A DNA stretch of 64,000 nucleotides, taken from contig SSBO01000009.1 in NCBI GenBank assembly GCA_005281725.1, positions 3,856,163-3,920,162 on the forward strand, written 5' to 3'. This stretch comes from Wuchereria bancrofti. Its lineage: Eukaryota > Nematoda > Chromadorea > Rhabditida > Onchocercidae. The first letter of the stretch is position 1; every line of letters begins with the position of its first letter. The translations under genes and the position numbers were made by a program. Below, one piece after another: positions 41,501-54,100 of this stretch. The notes under the pieces were generated by a model. It was not told where the DNA came from, ran no database searches, and saw nothing but the letters and a program-made list of their open reading frames with translations.

Positions 41501-42159
41501 TATTTCTCATCTTTCAAATCATTTCAGGAATACATATTGGTGTGCTTTTCCTTTTTCGCCTTTTACCCTTACGTACAAGGTAAAAGATACCAATACCAGA
41601 GAAATGGGCAGAGAGAGAAGTGAATAACTCGTAATGAAAATTTTCTTAGTAATCCACGGCTCTTTAGGAATCAAAAATACTTATCAAAACTTTTAAAGCA
41701 TAAAGTACTTTGATTATAGTTTTTGCTTTCTTATTTTTTTAATTTTGGATTTTATGCACTTTATAGTGAAAATATTTAAAATACCATCGAAACTTCTGCT
41801 GCAACCGTTTGCAAACTTCAACGGTTCGAAAATTTAATTAAAAAATATAGCCAAGTAATGGCTTGCTTTATGATACAGTATCAGTCATGTCACTAGCATC
41901 ATTTCAACAATTTTAATAAGGGAAAATTTTTCTAATGATATGACTTATCTAAATACAACTGGGAATTAGATATTTTCTTTGGAAGAAATTCATTATGGGA
42001 ATACAGAGGAAGGTATTCCTTTCATCTCTTCAATATTTCGTCTCTCAAAGTTTAATTAAATTTCTCCATGCTTTGCTAAAAGGATTTTCTAGAATATTTC
42101 AATGATTGAAAATTAGAAATTCTAAAAGGAATTTCCTTTAACTTCGTTAAAAATTAGAA

Positions 42160-42169
42160 CTTTTTTTAG
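42160..42169 (+). promoter_or_regulatory. Probable trans-splice acceptor of the kinase gene
   Basis: CTTTTTTTAG ends 21 nt before the ATG at 42191. The first codons after this AG read CGC TAG in the ATG frame, so the in-frame stop excludes an upstream coding extension by simple read-through and supports 42191 as the start for this transcript. It may receive a spliced leader or join a noncoding exon. Confidence 0.5.
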
Positions 42170-42190
42170 CGCTAGAAAGTTTGAAGCAAT

Positions 42191-45100
42191 ATGAACAAAA
42201 TCAATATTTCATTTCAATCTGGCGTCTTCAAAGAAGTAATTGCTGTACGAAATGAGAAAATTTCATTAAAAGAACTTCGTGAGTTAGCGACAAAATTCAT
42301 CCAAAAAATTGTTAGTTCTTGTTTTATTAGATTTCATTGAAAGTTTGCAACGAAATAATATTGTACTGCTCACTTAGTACACTGTAATAATATTTCTTTC
42401 CAAGATTGTAACTGTCCAGTGAGAATGAATTAACAGTCAGATTACGAGAATACTAATAACAATTATGTTGAAAAAACCGTATCTTTTGCTTTGTGTCGTC
42501 TGTTTTTTAGATCTCAAATTAGAATTGTAATTGACTGAAGAAATATATCTTCAAATATCAGATTTCAATAGATTGTTTTGTTGATTCCAAGATTTAAGAC
42601 AAAAAGCCAGTACACATATCTTATGTACATTTAGTCTTTTTATAAAATTTTTTTTTTAAATTTTATTTTGTTAATCTATCTAATAGTTTCTAAACTTCAT
42701 TTTTTCCATTTCATTTTTTTTTCCTTGAATGTTCACTATTTCACTCTCTTTTTTCTTTGAATTTCAGCACTTAAAGTATGGTTTTAAGAATGTATTACCT
42801 GAACACTTGTTACTATACATCCATGATATCAATACTGCCAATATTCTGCGGTTGATCACTACAAATGATAAAATTTACGATGGAATGCTAATTGAAGTCG
42901 TAATTGCTTGTAAGTTTCATATAATTGATGTTGAAGATTATAACAAATGGAAAAGATTTCCATTTGTAATTTAATTCATCTGACTTTCAATTTCCTGTTT
43001 GAGGAGATTTTGTTGCAAATTCAGCCCACATGGAGAAATTTGAAAACATTTGAATATTTTCTCAAGCACATAAAATTTCAATCGCTAATTTAAGCTTGTA
43101 CTAAAGTACGATCAAATTGCATGAACGAACAATGTGAAATTTTCTACACTATGAAGACTTTTCATCATACAACTTTTATTTAAATATGAGAAATACTTAA
43201 TGAAAATGATGCAGCACGTGGGCAAATAATAAATACTGCTAACTCAGTGAAATAGAATGAACCCTTTCTGCTTCATAATATTCTTGCACCATTTTTAGCA
43301 TATTAATTTGCTCTCTAAGTAACAAATTTCAAAAGTTCTTTTTTTTAATTTCCATCAAAGCGCATTTCAAAAATGAATGAGGATGAGCATGCAAGACAAA
43401 ATTTCAATTTTTGAATGTTTTTGAAGTTACTTTATATTATTTCAAATATAATACATTATTTCTTTTGCTAACCAATTATTTTCTATTTCAATTAGTCATT
43501 TAATATTACTGATAAAATTACAACAATTAGAATGATAACTAAGCTTTATTGCCAGTCTAAAGTGGTTCTTAATACCACATTTTATTCAATGTTTAGCCTT
43601 TTCCATCAACTTCGCCTTGACATTGAATCACATTTGCTGTTTCAAATAACCACTTAATATTACTACCAAAAATGTTACTTTGTTTAGTACCAACTTAATT
43701 TCGCTCTTTATTGACACTATAATATTTCACATGACAAAAAGAAAAAACAGCTTATGTAATAATTTACTCAACAAATATTGTCGTTTCGCAAATTTTTAAA
43801 TTTTACACCAAATCCATGGAAGTAACCTTTTTTTCTTGTTCTCCGATTATTTTTCAAGCTTCCTTACTATTCCACTTACACTTCTGCTTGTCAAAGAAAA
43901 AAGATAATTCTGAATTTTTCAACTTTTCTTTTTCAAGACGAGCAAAAAAAACAACTGGGAAAGTTAAACAAAATAGCATTGCTTAATGTAAGCTTAATGT
44001 CATTGTAGTGTCATTATGTCCTCTCTTAAATGAAAAACAAAAAGAGTGTCATTTTTTCTCCTAAGCAAAAGTAGTTTTCTAAGCGAAACTCTCATTTCTT
44101 CTATATGTTTATATATTATCTGAAAGAATTTTTTTTAAGAAATGAATCATTAATTTTTGTTGTCACATTGTTTCTTCATTAGAAAGTTAAGAGATAGGAC
44201 AAAAGATAAAAAATGACAAGACCAGTGATAATAAATTTAATTTAGTATCACTACCTGAATTCCAGCTTCCATACATTTACGTGGGAATTATTGCGCCTAA
44301 TAATAATGAAATTGTTCGTTAAGAATGCAAAACTCAAAAGGAAGTAAATAAAAATTAGTCTGATGAAATAGCTGAGAAAAATATTTGGCCTAACAATAAG
44401 ATGAGACAAGCAATTGACCACTGATCATGAAACCTTTAATCCGATTCAGTGTTAGTAGTAGTATTAACTAAATAAATAAATCAAAATTTTAGCTACCATT
44501 AAGTTTGAATTTGATAATAGCAAAATGAAACACTACTATCAGAAAAGTTTTACACATGTTTGATGATATCATATTACTTTTATAGAAATGAAAAGTGCGC
44601 TAGAAAACGTTGAAAAATGTCTAAAAAATTTCCAGTTGTTAACATATCTGCTGCTTGCAAATTGTAGTCGAATAATCTCAAAGCCATTAATTCATTTACC
44701 TGTCAAAATTAAAAATGAAAACTAATATCATTTTGAAAAGCTTAGGCTTATTGCTTATGTTATCTACATTTTTATCACCCATTTTTTCAGAACTTATTAT
44801 TTCGAGCTAAGAAACCCAAATTGCAATATAGTAATTAATAACTGATAAGTATCAGCTTGATAATTGCATTTATTTGTTGCATCCTTCCAACTTCTTACTA
44901 AATTATTTTCAGCTCGCTCTTCTTATCAGCGCTTGATGATGTACCACCATGTACTATCTGTGCATAGTTACAAATCGCCAACATTTTGCGATTTTTGCGG
45001 TGAAATGTTGTTTGGACTAATGAAACAAGGCCTGAAGTGTCGAGGTTTTTTATGCCAGCAAAATTTTATTTCATTAATGTAACTTTACTGATAAGTAACG

Positions 45101-48100
45101 GATGAAAGAGATTTAATGAATGATGGATTGATTGAACGTGGCAATCATTAGATAACAATTTCAGGTTGTAAATTGAATTATCACAAACGATGTGCTTCCA
45201 AAATTCCAAATAACTGTAATGGCTACAAACAGCAATTGTCACAATCTCACCTTCTATCACTGGAAGATTCTACTGATAAGGTCACTCCTTATCAAAGTAA
45301 TCCAACTAATTTTTTCAGAAAATTTGTAATCATCTGAAAGATTTCTTGATGACATTTCAATAAGCTTACTTTAATCTAAAGCGGTTTTTGATATTTAAAA
45401 CAGTTTTTTAGTAAACATTCTTTAAGTTAATTTTGTTAAAGCAGCAAGTAAACCCGAAAGAATTTTTCGTCCTAAGTTAGTATTTATAGATTATAATTTT
45501 TTACCAAAGAAATTGTCACGTTACTTTTTCCTTTTTATTGAAAAATAAAATTAGCCTAAGCAATTAAAAACCAGCAAACTATTATACAAAGTCCAATGAT
45601 CAGCTGTTGAGGACCAAATTTACTGTTCAGGTGCCACCAGATATATCAATAACAACTGCAAATGACATCAGTTGCTGCAGTCGACCAGTTTCTCCAATTA
45701 ATCAAAATGTTTGTTTCTTTTAGACACTATCATTTCTACCATATCGCTGAAAAAATAAGGTATACTATCACAGTTATTGGCAAATATAAATGACCGAATG
45801 ATTTTGATTTCATGGGAAATTCGATTAATCCGGATGTCTTATCTATTGACATTACACTTGTGATGTAGTTAGTCTCTCCTTTATTTATGGAGACTTAGCT
45901 GAAAAGGAAAAATCCTCATATGCGACTTTTGCTGTTATCGAGATCCAACAAATCCAAGTTAGCAATCAGTCACTCATAGTTTAAAACTGAAACGAAACGG
46001 AATGAAAAACTTCATATTTTATTCTTATTACCGTTGTGCTTTTCTCCTTTGTTTCTATTTCCAACTTCCATTATTCAATTTTTCAGCTTGAATTCATTTC
46101 ATTTATTTTTAACGATTTCAAGAATTTGATTTGATTTTTAGCTGAATATTTAATTCTAAGTGGTTTTTTTCAGATTTTTAATCCACTGTAAAGTGCTAAT
46201 TAATTTGCTTGTTCTAGAAAATAATGAAAGAATATAATCGTTGAGAAGATATGATAGCATATTCTAAGGACAAATTTATAAAAGAATGAGAATGGGTGGG
46301 TTTTTCGCATCGGTAAAGCTATCAAAATATCTTCTTGGATCAATCTTTTTAAACATTTCTTTTTGCTATCGATCATTTGATCGCTACGACTTGTGGACAG
46401 TAATAACATGAATTATCACTAATATAATATTTTCATTATTGATGAGTAATGGCAAAATTGTTATAGCAATCTATTTGAAAATATGAATTTCGAATAGACA
46501 CTTTTTAGTTTTTTTCTCTTATTTAGACAATTTAGAACAGCAAGTTTTGAAATCAATACCAGTGCAAATCTGAATAAGAAGACATTTACTTTAATTTACT
46601 AATTTTAACTTCAACAATTTCTCGCACTTAGATGTTTTAATAAACAAAATTAAGACTTTCTGGGTAATTACGATTTATATTTTTAAAATGGAAAGAAACA
46701 TTTTATCAGACAAATGAATATGGATGCTAGCTGGTACAAATTTTGGTGAATATATTTTATCATTTAAAAAGTTGATCATGAAATGAGGCAGGCGTTAATG
46801 ATATAATCTTACATAGTTTACATTCAATTTTAACTTGATTTGAAATTATATTCCACAAATATTTTAAATTTTTTCCAATTCTAACAATTTATATGTCTGG
46901 AACAAGGCAGTGCAGAAGTCGCTTCACCAAATGATAGCAAATATTTTAGCTGTTTAAAAGTCCAGTTTATTAAGAATTGAGTAACAGAGGGGAACGTAAC
47001 GATGAGAGCAAAGTATTTAACGAGATATCAATATTCAACAATAATTAGAGATCTATCTGATAAAATTTGATTTAATTTTAGGATAGCCATAACACTAAGA
47101 TCTAACAGAATTTCATTAATTAATTTAACCTTCCTTATGCTTAATTTTTTATTTATTTGCTTTACAACTTAACTTTTTCCTCTTTCAATTACATAAGAAT
47201 AACTACTGTTGATGTATATTATTACTCATATCTCCACAATAACTCAATTTTCTTCCTCATAATATTTTCACTTTTCTCTGGATGACACGATTAAGCATCG
47301 ATCAACTGAAAATAGCATGCTTAAGTCAGTTGCTACAATTACAAGCAATGAGCACTGCTACTCTCATTGGTTACAAGCTCATTGTTTGGCCATCCGACCA
47401 TCATTAACGATTTGATCAGACTTTTGGAATGTGCTCTTTCATTTTTTTGATTTCATTTGACTCTTGACCCTCGTATGTTTAATGAAATATTTAAGTTAAA
47501 TTTTGCGATGAGTATTAATTATGATTTTATTGTATTTCACTTTATAAATAATTAATTTTGCAATATTTGAGTATCTTAATATCCATAAATTTTTTTTCCC
47601 GAAATTTGCATATATTACACGAACAACATTTTAGAACTTCTTACAAGTCTCTTTGCAAGAACGCAGCAGTAGCTGGAGTGGTCGATCTCCCTGGATGAAA
47701 ATGTTCGAATCTATGTGGATTAAGGTTTGTTTGAATCTTCCGATAATTAATTCATGAAAATTAGCAGTATGTTTGGAAATTAAGGAATTAATCTTTTCCT
47801 GCATGTTCAGATACCGCACACATTTCAAGTGCATTCATATAAGCGACCAACCGTATGTCACTACTGCAAGAGGTTATTGAAAGGTTTAATACGACAAGGA
47901 TTGCAGTGTCGTGGTTTGTTAAATTTAATAGACAAAATCAAATTCAACTTTAACCAACATTCTATTTCAAAAAATAATAGAATTGAAGGATTACTGATAT
48001 GCAAAACATTACGCTGCGTAATCACAGCATTAACTAAATACATTTTTTATCAACATTTAATTGAACTAGTATTTCAAATTAACAGCAGCGTTTTTCGATC

Positions 48101-51100
48101 TAAATTTTCATTTATGCTTTAGCTATGACTAATTAATTTTATGATTCAGTAATCTCGATGAAAAAAAAAAAACGAAATTTAAAGAAGTCAAACCTTATTT
48201 CAAAAGTGTCTTTTCCTCATAATTCATTTTAGATTGCAAATATAACTGTCATAGAAAGTGCATTGAAATGGTTGGAAATAATTGTCGCGGTAGTGGTGCC
48301 ATAACGCAGAACACACAGTTTGGAATGCATGATAAAGGTTATAAGTTTGGAAAATTTAAATGTTAAATTAGTCTTTTTAAGGAATATCCGTGCTGACAGT
48401 ATTTTTATAAAATAAATACTCGATAAAACATCTCAAATAAATCTTCTTAGTCCACAATTTTTGAAAAAAAAAATTTGATTTTCAGAATCTATAAAAGCTA
48501 ATTTTGGTGGTAGTATGAAGAATCTACGGATGTCCAGTGTCCCATACGATTCAGAAAATCATAATGACGGTAATATATCTCTTTTAAAATTCAAAATTGT
48601 CCTCAGATCTTATGATAAAGGTTTAGGACCGAATCTATCTTAGCCGTAACTTCACGTCAGTCTGAACAAGTACGCAATTTTTCAATATTGTGTTATAATA
48701 AATTCCTTATTGGTTCAGATGAACAATTTTAAAAACGATGACAAATAAAATTATAAACACCGATTGTCCTGCTATTACTTTCAGTCAAAAAAGTTTTTAT
48801 GTGAGGCTGCAAAATTTCCAAACTTCAAATGATGAATTGCAGATAAAAGATTGACAGAAGCACTTCAAAATTCTGATAATTCAACGACAACGATAAATTC
48901 ACATCGTGGTAGGGCTCAAACAACTCCAAGTGCGCCCCTGCGAGCAAATGATATCAAAAATGATGAGCAAGATGTATCACACAACGATGACATTCTCATC
49001 GATTCACAGGTTTATACTGTTTTTACATCCTGATATTAAGGTTTGGAAGCACATTGATTTCCACAAAGCATATCGATTTGCCGACAATCATTCATCCAGT
49101 TTTCCGGATTTGGCATTTTTTCAAATCGAATGATCAGATTTAAATCACAAATCGGAAATGAATTCAAAGACACCTTTGTTCTCAATCAGACCATTTCATT
49201 TGGATGATGAACTGTACTCCTCTTAGCCAAAGAGAAGCGATGACTCATCGATCATCGGTCAATGACTCATTCCAAATCTTTGAAAGAACTTTTTTCTCAG
49301 TACTCAAGAAGGTGTGCCGATGGATAATAGTGTAGTGTTAACTAACTGTAAAGTTTGAACCTTTCGTCATCTGAGCATACCCTTAAATATGTAAGTTTAT
49401 GCTCTCATTCAGCAGCATAAGCTTGTGTGAGAGCAAATTGAGTCGAAATTCAAGAAAAAATTGAATTTAAATATTTTAGCCGAATCCTTTCATTTGATGC
49501 TATTACTAAACACAGCAAACAGATACTTTGTACTTTAGAATATTCCGTTGATGCGAGTTGTCATGTCAAAGAAGCAAACTAAGCCTTATAAGGCCAAAGT
49601 ATTGCAGGAAGGCTGGATGATGCATTACACCGATCGTCAATGCACGGTCTGCTTTATCTTTCCCATCACTTTTCTTCTAAAATATTGGAATTCATTAAAG
49701 TTGATTGACAGACGGAATCCATTTGGACTAATTGACTAATTTCAATCTTATTTATCTAAATTCCATGAATTATTATTTTTCTTGAACGTTTCTGTTGCAG
49801 CGTAAAAAGCATTACTGGCGTTTAGATACAAAAGAAATCAATCTTTACAAAGACGATTCATCGACGAGATTTTATAAAGTTAATAGTTTGAACTTTATTT
49901 TTTAATTTAAGAAAATTGGAAGAAAAAATCTGGCTTAATTTACATTTTAAAGAAATTTTATAAAATTTCTGATTTTTAAGTCATATAACTTGTCAGATTT
50001 ATTTAATTAAACATATTTTGGACAATTTTGATTTTGAGAAATTGTAGGAAATTCCGCTAAGTGAAATATTGGATGTGAAGTACACTCCGAATCAAAGTCT
50101 TGAAAATACAGCTCATTTTCTGGAGATTCGAACCCGAAAATCTGCATACTACATGAGTTAGTCAATTTCTTAAGAATTAATAGTATTGTTTAATTTTGTG
50201 AATGAATGAAAAATAGGATTTTGTATAGACTTATTTAAATTTTATTTTTTAATTTAAGAAAATCGGAAGAAAAATTTGGCTTAATTTACGTTTTAAAGGA
50301 ATTTTATAAAATTTTTATTTTTAAGTCTTTTTAGAAGTTCAGTGTTTGAATAAGGCCAAGTGACAGATATTTTTTTACATTTCTTTTCTCATCGTCAATG
50401 ATGACCAAAATATCTCATTGATTTGATTTTCTCTGCGAAGTTTTTCCTTCGCTTCTTACAAGTGCATTTTTTATTTTTTTTTTCTGGCTAATAGATAAAT
50501 TTTGTCTGAGTTTGACATATTATTTTCTTACCACTTTGGAAATTAATTTTTTGAAACTCGAAAATTTTATTATATCAAGTTTGACCTTAGTCCAATAGTT
50601 TTTTCCCCCAAATTTTCTCAGTTCTTGTTACAGACAAAATAAATACTAAATAAGGACGAACAGCAATTTTTTTTTTGAATTCCTTTTCTATACGACTTGT
50701 TTTCATTTATTTGAAATGTTTTTGAAATAAAAGATGAATGATAGTTATAGATGGTTTAAAGTTTACTTCATCATTTCCATGAGTTAATGATTAAATATAG
50801 AGGGTGTAATAACTCCCACAATTTTTTCTTTTTTTTAAATTGTTTCATTCTTGAAATGTCTTAATGGATTTTGTTATTTTACTAGTATCAAATGACTTAA
50901 TTCGATACAACTGTGACATGTGACTTTAACCTTTCCCTTATTTCATATCAGATATCAGAAAATGAAGTGGAAGGAATTGGTATATAGTATCTACATTGAG
51001 AAAACATTTATGTTCCAATCAAAGAATCAAAGAACTACGCATTCTTCTGCGCCGTTATTTCTCTGATTAGATAGCTTTCTTTCATTTCAGCGCTTTTTCC

Positions 51101-54100
51101 AAAATTTTCTCTGACTTTTTATTTATATTTTTGATGAATTTTTGATGATACATTCTTGCTTTATTTCATATAGTGTAATGTATCTTTATATACAATTTTT
51201 TCAACTAATTTCTAACTTTTTCCACACTAACAACTTATGAATAGAGTGAAGCGAAGTGAGCTTTATTGTTGATAATATATTTTCCGATTTAGCTTTTCAG
51301 ATCGCGGAAATGGTATCTTATTATACCATTAATCCTTCTAGTTATTGATCCAAAGTTTTTTTCATGACAAAAATTCTTATAAATAGTGTTATAAATCAAA
51401 CACAGTTATGTCCTTTAAGGCGTCTCTACTTCTCAAATATCACTGTAGGTGCAAAAATTATTCCTAGTAAAACCATGCAACCCTTACTGACTACTCTGGT
51501 CATCTTGCCTTAAGATATTTGTTATTTTGAAATCGATTTAAACCGAGGAGTATATACTCAGTATTATAAAACTTAGAAAGCGATAATATGAGGAAAATTC
51601 CGTGATATGTCGAGTACTAAACTGCTACTGTACTATAGTCCAGTGGTATAAATGCTGAATTCGGCTGCTTGATATTATCTATTATTGTACAGAACAAAGA
51701 ATACTATGAACTTTGGCAGTTAGAAATATTCACATGAAATGACAGTGACGTTTCCATTGCTACCACACATTAACGTCGTCGACGTTACATCTACAGAATT
51801 GAAAAGAGTTGTGCATGTGATTCATGATTAATAAATTCGAAAATGGGAATTGTTTAATTCAATTTCTTTCTATTAACACTTCCGATCATCATCTGACATA
51901 ACCATTTAACATTCTTTTGCATCGCTCTTTCTCTGCTTCCTTTCATTTTAGCTCTTTTTTCCAAACTTTTTTCTAACTTTTCATTTTTGTAGAGAATGTT
52001 TGATGAAGCATTCTTGCTGTATCTAGGTCAAATCAAAAATGACACCTTTTTCCCTTTTTTGTTATAACTACAAAGATCAAAATATTTGTAAAAAAATCGC
52101 TGCTTCTTTGAATACGCTATGTTGAACCATTTGACTTGTTCCGTCAAATTCCACCAAGCATATATACATTAATAGAAGATAGTGAAAGCACTTTTAAAAG
52201 TCGTAAGGATCACTTTTATTTGAATTCATTTGAAACTTCTTCCTTATAACAAAAGATTTCCTAATTGCATGAAATTTCTTTTTTAATTTTCATATCAAGA
52301 TATAACTAAGTGACGATTTAGTAACATTTAAATTTATTTAAAGAAGTTTGAAAATTTCGGTTATTTTATTTTTATTTTGACTTATGATAATGAGACTGTT
52401 TAGCAAGAGCTAAAAGAATTCATTCCTAAATCTTTTAAAAGTTTGTCCTCTCAATTCATTCGTTTCATATGAAATGTTACACGAACGGAATAGCATATCT
52501 GTCAATTTCCGCTCTACAACACAAACGATTAGAAAGTGGATGGAGACGTAATGAATCGTTTAATACATTTTTCATTTATCGTTCATTTGTTACTCTTTTT
52601 GGATCCCTCTTCTTCAGCAAATGGTCCAAATTATTTGGTTTACATCGTTTTACATATTTTTTTTTTTTTAATGACTCATCACTTCTCAGACAATTTTTTC
52701 TTTCAGTATTGTTGAATGTTTTCATTTCAATTTCTTCAATATTCTCCACACATCAATTCTTATTCAATATCTCTGTGACCCATCTTACTGTTAAAATTTA
52801 ATGTATTTTACAAAATTTGAAGAAAAATTGGAACTAAGGAATAAAGGAATCAGATATCAAGATCAGTTAAACATAGTTTAAAGTGAAAAGGAATGAATCG
52901 AGAATGAATTCAGTTAATTTTCTTTAAATATATTTATCGGTGCCTTTTTAAATTCCCTCCATAGTAGTTTCAAGATTTTTAAATTTTCCTATTATTTAAA
53001 TGTTTTGTGATCTAAATTTTCGATTATTGATGAGATCTTTTGCCGAAACCATTTTACTTATAAATGCAAACTTTGCAGTTTTTTTTACAGTTCGCTTATT
53101 CATTAGATTAACGAAATAAAATGGTAATGTGAGCTTCCTTATAGACTGCTATTTCGTACGAATGTTTAGAAAAAAGGAAGTGACTTCAGGACAGCCTTCG
53201 TTATCACAAAAATGGAGAGGGAATCATATGTAATCATAATTACAAAGTACTAAAATGTTCCTTAATTTCTTCCAACAACAATAATCGACAATTTTGTTAA
53301 TCTTTATTGTTGATTCTTTAGGTATTTTCCTAAGAAAAAGAAATAACTATAACTTCATTAGTACGAAGCCTTTTTTAATTCTAAATCAAACTTTGGTCAT
53401 TTAATAAATGGATATTTGTAGTTCAGTTTTCTGCATGATCCACTTTTGTTCTTTTTTCTTGCGATCATCCGGATTTAGAAATTTGGTGTGAAGTGATTTG
53501 GTTAGTAAGAGTTTTCTATTCCGTCACTGGAAGAACAACCGACATTTCTAAATTAAAGAGTGTTTTTAAAAAATTGAATTATTAAATTATCATTTGTGCC
53601 TTTATCTATCTTTTCCCTCTCCTTCTATCTGTACCTCTTTCATTCCCTTTCATCTGATTAATTAAATTAATGAAAATTTTATTGTTATACTTTCCCAATA
53701 TTGATCGGTTTTTATCATTTGATCGGTCAACCCTCAGTAGTTTTTGTAGTTTCCTAACAGGTATATTTATTGGTTTCAATGACTGCTAATCTTCAGCACT
53801 GTTTTCTAGAACTTGTTATGCTTGAAGTGAACAAATCTCTATGGAAGAGAAATTCAAAGCACAAAATGTTTGCACATACATTTTTTAGTTCAATAGTTTT
53901 TGCATGATTGTCTGGAAATTGCATGAGTGTACGATGTGTCAACTTTCAGTACTTTTATGAGTTGCAGTTCAGTTACCTGCATGGTTCAGATTAACTGGTA
54001 GCGTAGTCAATTGGTGATTGTAGTAATAGAAAAATAAATTAGATAGACTGGTAGATAGAAATAGATCAGAACAATAAAAATTTACAGTTTAAGAATCAAA

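Larger units (their letters stand above)
35411..42190. other. Intergenic region between genes 2 and 3
   Basis: I see no supported gene in these 6.8 kb. A polyadenylation signal for gene 2 lies at 35541. Pyrimidine-rich and GA-rich simple sequence occurs near 37310-37330, 38435-38455 and 39655-39675. A short stem-loop (CTTTTACC...GGTAAAAG) lies at about 41559-41586. The distal part presumably contains the promoter of the kinase gene, but no core promoter element can be assigned. Confidence 0.55.

Noticed and set aside
52469..52801. 110-codon ATG-led frame in kinase intron 13
   Set aside because: It becomes Phe-rich low-complexity sequence after about 35 codons and has no splice sites that would join it to the kinase in frame.
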